Shown here: positions 4,971 through 11,376 of the stretch, piece after piece
Position numbering within the stretch: the first letter of the stretch is position 1
Layout: every line of letters begins with the position of its first letter
Origin: Candidatus Uhrbacteria bacterium
Lineage (GTDB): Bacteria; Patescibacteriota; Patescibacteriia; JACQSD01
Assembly (NCBI GenBank): GCA_016206165.1
Contig: JACQSD010000017.1
Coordinates: 1 to 11,382 of the forward strand
Direction: 5' to 3'
DNA: 11,382 nucleotides
Notes under the pieces: generated by a model
Seen by the model: only the letters and a program-made list of their open reading frames with translations
Told to the model about the DNA's origin: nothing
Database searches by the model: none
Position numbers and translations under genes: made by a program

Positions 4971-6542
4971 ATGATGAGTATCAACGTGCAAGGAATCGGT
5001 AAATCATACGATGGCAAGAAAGTGTTGGAAGACATTTCATTTGGCGTACAAAAAGGAGAAATTATTGCAATACTCGGGCCATCTGGCTGCGGGAAGACCA
5101 CGTTGCTGCGCTGCATTCTCGGTTTAGAAACACCTGATCAAGGTGATATACGTATTGATTCAGAAAAGCAGAACGCATGGTTAAAAAATAAACGCATCGC
5201 GTATGTTTCGCAACAGCATGCCAACTTTAGCCACCTGACCGTTGAACAAAATATTCTCACTGCAGTACAAGAGTCAGTACCAAACAAAGAACAGATCGTC
5301 ACACAGATTCTTAAAAGTGTCGGGATCGGAAAGTATAAGGCGATGTATCCGAACCGGCTCTCGGGTGGGACGCAACAACGGGTAGCGCTTGCGCGTGCCA
5401 TCGCCCAGAATACGGATATCATTGCTTTTGATGAATCGTTGAACGCGCTCGATGTTGAAACGCGACACCAGATGCAGGAGTTGATTTTGGAATTATGGGC
5501 GGAAGGCAAGAAGACGATCCTTTTTATTACACATGACATTGAAGAAGCAATTTTTTTATCACGACGCATTGTTGTTATGGGAACAAGACCAGGAGTTGTT
5601 CGGGAGATTTTGGATATTCCATTTACGTATCCGCGTAAATCAACATTGCGTTTTGACGAAGCATTTCAAAAAATTCGCAGAACATTGTCTTACATCATTC
5701 GTTCAGAAACAATCAAAGGAATGCTTTCCGAAGGGGAACCCGCGCAACGCGGCGCAATCAATCTTGGTCTTTATTTTTGGCCCGGCAATAGTCCGTTCTT
5801 TTACGCGCAGGACAAGGGGTTATTTGATCAATACGCGCTTCCTGTAGAACTCATTTCCTTTAGCGATAACCGCCAAAAAATTGAATACTGGAAATCCGAT
5901 CACATTGATGTTCTTAATGTTACCGTGGATGTAGCCCTTCGCTTAATAAAAGAAGCGCCGGGCGCGGAGATTATCGCCGGGCTCAATATTTCGCATGGTG
6001 GTGACGCCTTGATTAGTTGCGGAAATTATAAAACCGTTGAAAGTATGAGAGGGAAAAAGATTGCGATCGAAAAGGGAGAGATCAGCGAGTTTTTCTTGAA
6101 TTATATTTTGTATAAGAACGGGTTACAACCGCGCGATGTTGTTATTTGGGATATGAAAGGTGATGAAATCGGCGCGGCGTTAATTAATGGAAGCGTTGAT
6201 GCAGCTGTGTTGTGGGAGCCATGGCTTTCGAAAGCGATTGAATTATCGAGAGCACACATCATTGCATCAAGTAAGGAGTACCCGGTGTTCGCCGATGTCC
6301 TGATCGCGAAAAAGGACTTTATCGAAAAACACGGGGATGAGATAAAAAAAATAAGAAAAATCTGGCATGAATCTACAGGAGCATATGGAGAGGATAAAAA
6401 AGATTTTATTCGTGCAGTAGCCCCGATGATCGGATTAAGCAGCCAAGAACTTACTCAGCAATTAGAAAAGATTAAATTTTTTGACGGATCAACGGATGTT
6501 GTAACAAAAATTAGTAAAGACATAGAAAATGTCATCGAGTAG
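4971..6542 (+). CDS. ABC importer ATPase fused to a C-terminal binding-protein-like domain, 523 aa
   Basis: The energising subunit, with an extra domain. Residues 1-215 form a complete ABC ATPase: Walker A GPSGCGKT (36-43), Q-loop at SQQHANF (Q81/Q82), signature LSGGTQQR (130-137), Walker B IIAFDE (150-155) with Ser replacing the usual Pro after the Glu, D-loop ALD (159-161), H-loop His188. A charged helical linker (about 220-260) leads to a second domain from residue 263 (INLGLYFWPGNSPFFYAQDK) that repeats the binding-protein fold: KGLFDQY, ESMRGKKIAIEKG, and GSVDAAVLWEPWLSKAI. No signal or membrane span lies between, so this domain stays in the cytoplasm. ATPases of the family usually have about 250-270 residues. 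The architecture matches cyanobacterial NrtC, whose extra domain regulates transport. ATG 4971 or 4974 could be the start. No hairpin terminator follows. Confidence 0.9.
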   Translation: MMSINVQGIGKSYDGKKVLEDISFGVQKGEIIAILGPSGCGKTTLLRCILGLETPDQGDIRIDSEKQNAWLKNKRIAYVSQQHANFSHLTVEQNILTAVQESVPNKEQIVTQILKSVGIGKYKAMYPNRLSGGTQQRVALARAIAQNTDIIAFDESLNALDVETRHQMQELILELWAEGKKTILFITHDIEEAIFLSRRIVVMGTRPGVVREILDIPFTYPRKSTLRFDEAFQKIRRTLSYIIRSETIKGMLSEGEPAQRGAINLGLYFWPGNSPFFYAQDKGLFDQYALPVELISFSDNRQKIEYWKSDHIDVLNVTVDVALRLIKEAPGAEIIAGLNISHGGDALISCGNYKTVESMRGKKIAIEKGEISEFFLNYILYKNGLQPRDVVIWDMKGDEIGAALINGSVDAAVLWEPWLSKAIELSRAHIIASSKEYPVFADVLIAKKDFIEKHGDEIKKIRKIWHESTGAYGEDKKDFIRAVAPMIGLSSQELTQQLEKIKFFDGSTDVVTKISKDIENVIE

Positions 6543-6596
6543 GGATGTATTTTTTCCGAGTTTTTAATTTTTTTAGGTTTTCACCCCGCATTTTTA

Positions 6597-6624
6597 TGTA
6601 CTAATGTATTAATACATTAATACA
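6597..6624. repeat. Dispersed intergenic palindrome, copy 2
   Basis: Arms TGTA and TACA around the perfect 16-base palindrome AATGTATTAATACATT, 28 bases in all. It lies 55 bases after the ATPase gene and about 120 bases before the pyrF promoter, behind a T-rich stretch but no clear hairpin. The remaining 6625-6735 holds nothing I recognise. Confidence 0.88.
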
Positions 6625-6740
6625 AGGTAGGATGGAGAAAAATGAGGGATGTGATTGGTGATAAGGTGTCGGTGTATTGCTATTTTGTGGTGGCGTGTTC
6701 CATCGACTTTTCATTTTTCATAGAGTACGATAGAGTTTGT

Positions 6741-6771
6741 TTGAGGAATATCAGAACAACTCTGATAGAAT
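6741..6771 (+). promoter_or_regulatory. Candidate promoter and operator of pyrFE
   Basis: The inverted repeat TATCAGA-ACAAC-TCTGATA (6749-6767) has perfect 7-base arms and a 5-base spacer. It lies between a -35-like TTGAGG (6741-6746) and a -10-like TAGAAT (6766-6771); their 19-base spacing is long, so the promoter is imperfect. A repressor bound here would block RNA polymerase. It could also be a short RNA hairpin, but no T-run follows. Confidence 0.5.
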
Positions 6772-6800
6772 TCCGGGTCTTTCAACCATAAGGGGGAGTG

Positions 6801-7673
6801 ATGAGCGACAGAAACTTTTTTGCATTGCTTCGGGCGCGGTGGGCAGAGGGCAAGTTCGTGTGTGTCGGGCTTGATAGCGACACCACGAAGATCCCGAATG
6901 GTCTGTTTCGGCCACAAGTCGACGCGATGATCATCGCGTTCAATCAACTGATCGTGGATGCGACGCACGACCTCGTCTGCGCGTACAAGCCGAACAGTGC
7001 ATTCTACGAAGTGCATGGCGAGGCGGGGTGGCGTGCACTCCGCGAGACGATCGCGTACATCCACGAGCGTGCGCCCGGGGTGCCCGTCATCCTCGACGCG
7101 AAACGTGCGGACATCGGGAACACGAATGCAGGGTATGCGAAGGCTGCATTCGATGTGCTCAAGGCCGACGCGATCACTGTGCACCCGTATCTCGGGCAGG
7201 AAGCATTGCTTCCCTTCCTCGAGCGGGCGGACAAGGGTATCTTTGTGCTTTGCCGTACGTCGAACAAGGGCGCGGGCGAGTTTCAAGATTTGTCGATTCC
7301 GAATGTTGCGTATCCTGATGACGGTGGTCGTACGATGCCACTCTATGAGTACATCGCGCGTCATGTTGTTCGGAAGTGGAACAAGAACAGGAACTGCGCG
7401 CTCGTTGTTGGGGCAACGTACCCGGACGAACTTCGCGAGGTGCGTCAGATCGTCCGCGATATGCCAATCCTCATTCCTGGCATCGGTGCGCAGGGGGGCG
7501 ATCTCGAAGCAACCGTCGCGGCGGGCAAAGATAGTCACGGACAGGGCATGATCATCAACTCCTCCCGCGGCATCATCTTCGCATCGAGTGGTCCGGACTG
7601 CGCGGAAGCAGCCCGGCGTGAGACACTGAAGCTCCACGATGCCATCAACCAATGTCTGATGAAGAAGGAATAG
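6801..7673 (+). CDS. pyrF: Orotidine 5'-phosphate decarboxylase, type 2 (PyrF), 290 aa
   Basis: Catalyses the last step of de novo UMP synthesis, decarboxylation of OMP, in the cytoplasm as a (beta/alpha)8 barrel. The type 2 family mark LDAKRADIGNT is at residues 98-108, holding the catalytic Asp-Lys-Asp array (D99, K101, D104). Other family features are CVGLDSD (21-27), YKPNSAFYE around K63, PGIGAQGGD (226-234, phosphate loop) and NSSRGI (253-258). Length, about 290, fits type 2, which is longer than the common 230-240-residue type 1. ATG 6801 is chosen with AAGGGGG at 6790-6796; a GTG directly before it (6798) is possible. It is followed by pyrE after four bases. The GC content is clearly higher than that of the ABC genes upstream. 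A 322-codon antisense frame over this gene is a shadow. Confidence 0.95.
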   Translation: MSDRNFFALLRARWAEGKFVCVGLDSDTTKIPNGLFRPQVDAMIIAFNQLIVDATHDLVCAYKPNSAFYEVHGEAGWRALRETIAYIHERAPGVPVILDAKRADIGNTNAGYAKAAFDVLKADAITVHPYLGQEALLPFLERADKGIFVLCRTSNKGAGEFQDLSIPNVAYPDDGGRTMPLYEYIARHVVRKWNKNRNCALVVGATYPDELREVRQIVRDMPILIPGIGAQGGDLEATVAAGKDSHGQGMIINSSRGIIFASSGPDCAEAARRETLKLHDAINQCLMKKE

Positions 7674-7677
7674 GCGC

Positions 7678-8316
7678 ATGATGAGTCAGGGGATGGGTCA
7701 TGAGATGCTTCAAAGCGTCGGCGCAGTCATCACCGACAGCCACATCGTGTACGCATCGGGCATGCATGGCTCGGCGTATGTCAACAAGGATGCAATCTAC
7801 CCGCATACCGGGACTACTTCGCATCTCTGTCGAGAAATCGCGCAGGGATTCAGCGATACCGACGTGGACGTCGTCGTTGGCCCGGTGATCGGTGGTGTTG
7901 TGCTCACGCAGTGGGTGGCATGGCATCTCTCGAACTTTCTCGGACATGAAGTGCTCGCGGTGTTCGTCGAGAAGGTGAACGACGGTAACGGGTTTGCCTT
8001 CACGCGTGGCTACGACAAACTCGTTCGGGGCAAGAACGCGCTCGTCGTCGAGGACGTGCTCACCACCGGTGGATCAGCCAAGAAGGTGGTCGAGCTCGTC
8101 CGTGCGACCGACGGATACGTCGTCGGGCTCGGTGCGCTTTGCAATCGCGGTGGCGTCACTGCGCTCGACGTGGGAGCTCCGCCGCGGTTTTCTGCGCTTG
8201 TGAATATCCAGCTCGAGGCATGGGACGAGGCCGTGTGCTCGCTCTGTGCCGCGGGTGTTCCGATCAATACGGAGGTCGGGAAAGGGCGGGAATTCCTCGC
8301 GAAGAAGGCGAAGTAG
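7678..8316 (+). CDS. pyrE: Orotate phosphoribosyltransferase (PyrE), 212 aa
   Basis: Transfers ribose phosphate from PRPP to orotate to make OMP, the substrate of the enzyme encoded just upstream. The PRPP-binding motif VVEDVLTTGGS is at residues 123-133. Earlier come GSAYVNKDAIYP (31-42; the usual SxxYxxxK region) and VDVVVGPVIGGV (63-74). The C-terminus has CSLCAAGVPINTEVGKG, the Cys-x-x-Cys ending seen in one branch of this family. AAGGA (7665-7669), inside the end of pyrF, is its ribosome binding site; ATG 7678 or ATG 7681 may start it. The four-base spacing implies coupled expression. The gene is closed by a strong terminator. No pyrB, pyrC or pyrD lies in the window. Confidence 0.94.
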   Translation: MMSQGMGHEMLQSVGAVITDSHIVYASGMHGSAYVNKDAIYPHTGTTSHLCREIAQGFSDTDVDVVVGPVIGGVVLTQWVAWHLSNFLGHEVLAVFVEKVNDGNGFAFTRGYDKLVRGKNALVVEDVLTTGGSAKKVVELVRATDGYVVGLGALCNRGGVTALDVGAPPRFSALVNIQLEAWDEAVCSLCAAGVPINTEVGKGREFLAKKAK

Positions 8317-8332
8317 TAAGGACACAAAAAAC

Positions 8333-8380
8333 AACCGGCGGGGGGAGAAAAGGAGCTCCCACCCGCCGGTTTTCGTTTTA
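8333..8380 (+). terminator. Rho-independent terminator of pyrFE
   Basis: AACCGGCGGG (8333-8342) pairs with CCCGCCGGTT (8362-8371). Inside it GGGAG (8343-8347) pairs with CTCCC (8356-8360), with one bulged A, and the tail is TTCGTTTTATTT. It starts 16 bases after the pyrE stop. Confidence 0.93.
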
Positions 8381-8407
8381 TTTCAAATCCTCACACTATC
8401 TTTTTCT

Positions 8408-8435
8408 TGTATCAATGTATTAATACATTAGTACA
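8408..8435. repeat. Dispersed intergenic palindrome, copy 3
   Basis: A 28-base near-palindrome with arms TGTA and TACA around the core AATGTATTAATACATT; identical to copy 1 except for one central base. It lies between the pyrFE terminator and a second terminator at 8501-8540, the same arrangement as at copy 1. The following bases (TGGATGAATGG) also resemble those after copy 1 (TGAATGAGTAAG). Confidence 0.88.
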
Positions 8436-8500
8436 TGGATGAATGGATAAAAAAATGATGTTGTGGGCTGGGTTAAGAAAATAATAATTTAAGAAAAAAG

Positions 8501-8540
8501 AAAGAGGGGCTATACTGATGCACGTGCCCCTCTTTTTGTA
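8501..8540. terminator. Bidirectional terminator between pyrE and the second TrmB-type gene
   Basis: AAAGAGGGGC (8501-8510) pairs exactly with GCCCCTCTTT (8526-8535) around a 15-base loop. TTGTA follows on +, and the - strand continues with TTTCTTTTTTCTT, a better tail. It most likely ends the convergent regulator gene and backs up the pyrFE terminator. Confidence 0.88.
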
Positions 8541-8561
8541 TCGTTATTCAAAGGTTACTCG

Positions 8562-9317
8562 CTATTCCTTTACCTCCACTGTTTTTGCGCCACGCCAGGA
8601 GAGTTCGTATGCTTGTTTCATTGCGTCGGCGATCGCCCTACTCTCGATAATGAGCGACATTTCTTCTGTGTAGTTGAGAAACGCAACTTTGTTTCCGTAA
8701 ATATTTACCTCAATCTCTGGCCAGAATACTTCTTTCGGTACAATGATCGTTTCCGAAAGCTCAGAAGCATCGTATTTTTTGTGTTTTACGTGCCACTGTG
8801 ACCCACTACCCGCGAGGCGACGTGCGCGGATTCCTAAGTGCATGCGTTTTGCAATGTATGTTGGATCAACGCGATACTGATCAAATTTAAAATACTCATT
8901 CGTGTTCCACTCCAGGATTTCTTTTGGCTTTTCAAGGAGCGTGTCATCGTAGACTTTTTGAACAGCACCTTTGCCTTCGTAGAAGACAATCTTAGGCTTC
9001 GTTTCATGCTTATTATAGAGCGCCTCAAGTTGTGGGAGCTCTTTTTTGATTTGACTGTGAATGTCCTCGAGCAGCGAGAGTAACTTGCTCGGTGGATCTG
9101 CGAGAAAGCGAGCCTTTCCCCGAAGTTCAGTTTTACCAACGACACCGCGCTGCACAAGATAGTCGAGAATAGAGTACGTTGTTGTTCGTTTGAGCTTTGC
9201 GCGTTTCGCGATTTCTTGTGCAGAAGACACGCCCGTTTCAAGCGCGGCAACGTATACTCGTGCCTCATTGCGCGAGAATCCAAGCCGTTGAAGTGTTTGT
9301 TCAATGGGCAAATTCAT
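8562..9317 (-). CDS. TrmB-family transcriptional regulator, 251 aa (second paralogue)
   Basis: A second TrmB-type regulator. The winged helix-turn-helix fills residues 1-70 (LGFSRNEARVYVAALETG, then EIAKRAKLKRTTTYSILDYL and wing TELRGKARFLADP). A coiled segment (about 76-105) precedes VFYEGKGAVQKVYDD (111-125), the start of the effector domain. The chain ends YELSWRGAKTVEVKE, like the first paralogue's WELAWRGA. The effector domain's middle differs greatly between the two, so they may sense different ligands. ATG 9317 follows a good promoter (-10 at 9346-9341), with a leader of about 16 bases and no Shine-Dalgarno. It is divergent from csaA and the radical SAM gene, with two inverted repeats between them, and convergent with pyrFE. 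Control of the csaA operon and of itself is likely; control of pyrFE is possible. Confidence 0.88.
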   Translation of the reverse strand: MNLPIEQTLQRLGFSRNEARVYVAALETGVSSAQEIAKRAKLKRTTTYSILDYLVQRGVVGKTELRGKARFLADPPSKLLSLLEDIHSQIKKELPQLEALYNKHETKPKIVFYEGKGAVQKVYDDTLLEKPKEILEWNTNEYFKFDQYRVDPTYIAKRMHLGIRARRLAGSGSQWHVKHKKYDASELSETIIVPKEVFWPEIEVNIYGNKVAFLNYTEEMSLIIESRAIADAMKQAYELSWRGAKTVEVKE

Positions 9318-9321
9318 AGAG

Positions 9322-9415
9322 TGACGAATTATCCGTCGTCATTATAGCATTATTTTATCGAGATGGTCAATAGTTTAAACAAATAACACATTTTATGTTC
9401 GTCAAGAACGACGAA
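9322..9415 (-). promoter_or_regulatory. Promoter of the second TrmB-type gene with two GACGA-type inverted repeats
   Basis: On the - strand TTGACC (9370-9365), 18 bases, TATAAT (9346-9341). Over the start point lies TGACGA-N8-TCGTCA (9322-9341). Upstream lies TTCGTC-N6-GACGAA (9398-9415), just before the divergent csaA promoter. Both repeats share the half-site TCGTC/GACGA, in opposite orientation and spacing. They are plausible operators for the adjacent regulator, covering both directions. Confidence 0.65.
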
Positions 9416-9419
9416 ATTA

Positions 9420-9448
9420 ATGACATATAAAGAATAACTCTTTATACT
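9420..9448 (+). promoter_or_regulatory. Promoter of the csaA operon
   Basis: ATGACA (9420-9425), 17 bases, TATACT (9443-9448). The expected start point is near 9455, leaving a leader of about 40 bases to ATG 9494. The inverted repeat at 9398-9415 ends four bases upstream of the -35. Confidence 0.65.
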
Positions 9449-9493
9449 ACCAAATTGTACATTGAAAATCTAATAAGTTTTGAGTTTACCAAT

Positions 9494-9826
9494 ATGATTC
9501 AGTATCCAGACTTTGAAAAGGTGGATATACGAGTTGGAGAGGTTATCAAGGTAGAAGATTTCCCTCAAGCAAGAAAACCAGCATATAAACTCGAAATAGA
9601 TTTTGGAGTAGAAATTGGGACTAGGAAATCATCCGTGCAAATAACCAAACACTATACAAAAGACGAACTCCTTGGGCAGTTCGTCATTGGGGTGGTTAAT
9701 TTTCCACCAAAACAAATCGGTCCATTCGTGTCCGAAGTGCTCACGCTTGGTTTGCCGGACGGAAATGGTGGAGTGGTGTTACTGCAGCCAACAAAGAAAG
9801 TGCCGAAGGGTGGAAGGATGTTTTAA
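9494..9826 (+). CDS. csaA: CsaA-like tRNA-binding-domain protein, 110 aa
   Basis: A small OB-fold protein of the CsaA type, related to the tRNA-binding domain (EMAP II-like) of Met- and Phe-tRNA synthetases. In other bacteria CsaA is described as a dimeric export-related chaperone; tRNA binding is the alternative role. The whole chain follows the family: FEKVDIRVGEVIKVEDFPQA at the start, KLEIDFGVEIGTRKSSVQIT in the middle, VVNFPPKQIGPFVSEVLTLG, and VVLLQPTKKVPKGGRMF at the end. Its 110 residues match the length I recall for Bacillus CsaA. ATG 9494 is therefore chosen over an upstream TTG at 9455 in the same frame. No Shine-Dalgarno is clear. It leads an operon with the radical SAM gene 25 bases downstream and is divergent from the second TrmB-type regulator. 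Confidence 0.93.
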   Translation: MIQYPDFEKVDIRVGEVIKVEDFPQARKPAYKLEIDFGVEIGTRKSSVQITKHYTKDELLGQFVIGVVNFPPKQIGPFVSEVLTLGLPDGNGGVVLLQPTKKVPKGGRMF

Positions 9827-9851
9827 CTTCTCATATAAAAGGAGGCCGGTA

Positions 9852-11228
9852 ATGGATATATTACTGGTGATCCCGCCGTATGTCGTTGACGCCGATGGGC
9901 GCGGAGTCGTTCCTGAGACTGCCATGCTTCCCGTTGGTCCGCTTGCCGTCGCTGCAGCAATTCGTGCGCGCGGACATCGTGTACGCTGTCTTGATCTCAC
10001 ATTTGTTGCAGAGTGGCAGAACGTCGTACAGCACGAAACACAGAGACCCGACATTCTCCTGCTCTCATGCCACACTATACGAAACATTGAGCCATGTATA
10101 CGTGTGCTCGCAGCACAGCAGGAGCAGTGGCGCAATATTCCGCACGTGCCACACGTTATTCTCGGCGGGAATGTGTGTCTCCAGGTCGGAATAGAGGAGT
10201 TTTCTGCTCTCGGACTATCGGTTCATGCGGTTGTCCGCGGGTACGGACACACCCCTGAAGTGATTCAGCGAATTCTCGAGCGTGAACAAGGAGACATTCG
10301 AGCAGCGCAGGTTTCGGCATATCTCCCAATACCAGCACTCGATCTTCTCGACGCAGCGACTCATGAGCACTATCGTCATGCATCGGACGGTCGATATCCG
10401 ATCATCGGGCACGGCGTCGGATGTCTCTGGAATTGCAGCTACTGTACCGCGGTCATGGGGTCGCGATGGGTAGAACGTCCACTCGGTGACGTCGAAAGAG
10501 AGCTCTGCGTTGCGAAGGCTTATGGGTATGAGCGACTCTGGTGCGTTGATAATTTAACCCTCGTTGATCCAAACCGAACCATCGCATTTGATGCAATGGT
10601 TGCGCGCCATAGTATGACATGGCTTGGTATGGATCGGCCAGAACTCGTGGCTAAACATGCGGGTGTTCTCAAACAATTGCGTGCACTCAATGGCATTGCT
10701 ATGGGGGTGGAAAGCGCATCTGTTGAGCAGCTCGCCGTATTCAAGAGGGGCGTGCAAGCGACATACCAGAAGGCCTGCATCACTGCATTTCATGCTTTGC
10801 GGGATGCAGGAATTGAGAGCATTGCTTTCGTGATGCTCGATCTTCCAGGAAGTACAGAGGAGGACTTCTGGATGCTCATGGCATTGCTTCGTGCATGTGC
10901 GCCAGACACGGTGAGTTGGAGTTTCTACAATCCACCAGCGAACGCGATCATGCGAAATCAGCAAAATCCATCGGACTTCGGTTTCTACCGATGGCCGATG
11001 GGATACGCGCAAATCGCTCCGACGCGTACAGTACAGGAAGCTATGTTGCTTGCCGGTGTCTATTGGTGCGGATGGACATTGGCAAGTCGTCGCCACTTTT
11101 TCGCGAACCAAAACTCCATTGGAGTTCGATTTCGAGAAGGTACTATTTTCTTCCGGGCGAGTGCCGCCAGATCCCCAATTGGCGACGTCTGGAGGATCTG
11201 GTTACAAAATGAAAGGAGAACGCCATGA
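9852..11228 (+). CDS. B12-binding-type radical SAM enzyme, 458 aa, possible 3' frameshift
   Basis: A radical SAM enzyme with an N-terminal cobalamin-binding-like Rossmann domain. Residues 1-140 begin MDILLVIPPY, continue LPVGPLAVAAAIRARGHRVR and end with the GGNVC and VVRGYGHTPEV segments; the DxHxxG cobalamin motif is not seen, so cofactor binding is uncertain. The iron-sulfur motif CX3CX2C is C191-C195-C198 (CLWNCSYC). Later barrel strands include AMGVESASVEQLAVFKRG and FVMLDLPGSTEEDFW. Relatives are methylases and cyclases such as the BchE-like group; the substrate is unknown. ATG 9852 has AAAAGGAGG (9837-9845) upstream. After about 11096 another frame reads more naturally and ends at 11212 (ISRRYYFLPGECRQIPNW). 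One extra T in the TTTTT run at 11097-11101 would join them, giving a slightly shorter protein. The 18-codon ORF follows. Confidence 0.85.
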   Translation: MDILLVIPPYVVDADGRGVVPETAMLPVGPLAVAAAIRARGHRVRCLDLTFVAEWQNVVQHETQRPDILLLSCHTIRNIEPCIRVLAAQQEQWRNIPHVPHVILGGNVCLQVGIEEFSALGLSVHAVVRGYGHTPEVIQRILEREQGDIRAAQVSAYLPIPALDLLDAATHEHYRHASDGRYPIIGHGVGCLWNCSYCTAVMGSRWVERPLGDVERELCVAKAYGYERLWCVDNLTLVDPNRTIAFDAMVARHSMTWLGMDRPELVAKHAGVLKQLRALNGIAMGVESASVEQLAVFKRGVQATYQKACITAFHALRDAGIESIAFVMLDLPGSTEEDFWMLMALLRACAPDTVSWSFYNPPANAIMRNQQNPSDFGFYRWPMGYAQIAPTRTVQEAMLLAGVYWCGWTLASRRHFFANQNSIGVRFREGTIFFRASAARSPIGDVWRIWLQNERRTP

Positions 11229-11281
11229 AGAAATGCGCGAAGCCCTTCTCGGGCACCCGACCCGCGCAGCAGCCGGGCTAG
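11225..11281 (+). CDS. 18-codon mini-ORF overlapping the radical SAM stop
   Basis: The ATG at 11225 overlaps the radical SAM stop as ATGA, and AAAGGAG (11212-11218) stands six bases before it, an ideal ribosome binding site. It encodes MKKCAKPFSGTRPAQQPG and stops at TAG (11279-11281). In the same frame a further 16 codons run to TAA at 11330-11332, including an in-frame ATG at 11309 preceded by GAGAGG. The peptide is basic, with one Cys and several Gly, Pro and Gln. The site is right for a peptide substrate of the neighbouring enzyme, but no known precursor family is recognised. A chance ORF, or a leader-like RNA segment before the terminator, cannot be excluded. Confidence 0.35.
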   Translation: MKKCAKPFSGTRPAQQPG

Positions 11282-11342
11282 CTCGGCACTGTGCTCTCAA
11301 GAGAGGTAATGGCGGAGCCCCTCTTGATATAAAACATCCGCT

Positions 11343-11376
11343 GGGCAGTGACGCACCTCACTGCCCTCTTTTTTCT
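11343..11376 (+). terminator. Rho-independent terminator of the csaA-radical SAM unit
   Basis: GGGCAGTG (11343-11350) pairs exactly with CACTGCCC (11359-11366) around an 8-base loop, followed by TCTTTTTTCT. It ends the + strand operon at the window edge. Confidence 0.92.

Noticed and set aside
6711..7679. A 322-codon open frame on the - strand over pyrF
   Set aside because: It mirrors the pyrF codons, has no ribosome binding site and reads as Arg/His/Cys-rich protein. The + strand has the full PyrF motifs.
1121..8435. The three palindromes as parts of a CRISPR array or transposon ends
   Set aside because: They lie kilobases apart with genes of ordinary function between them, there are no regular spacers, and no cas or transposase gene is present. 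No target-site duplications were seen.
9455..9493. A leaderless TTG start for csaA at the predicted +1
   Set aside because: The extra 13 residues have no counterpart in the CsaA proteins I know, and ATG 9494 gives the family's usual length.
9672..9851. Extension of the radical SAM gene upstream to ATG 9672
   Set aside because: That part overlaps csaA out of frame, and ATG 9852 has an excellent ribosome binding site and a typical N-terminus.
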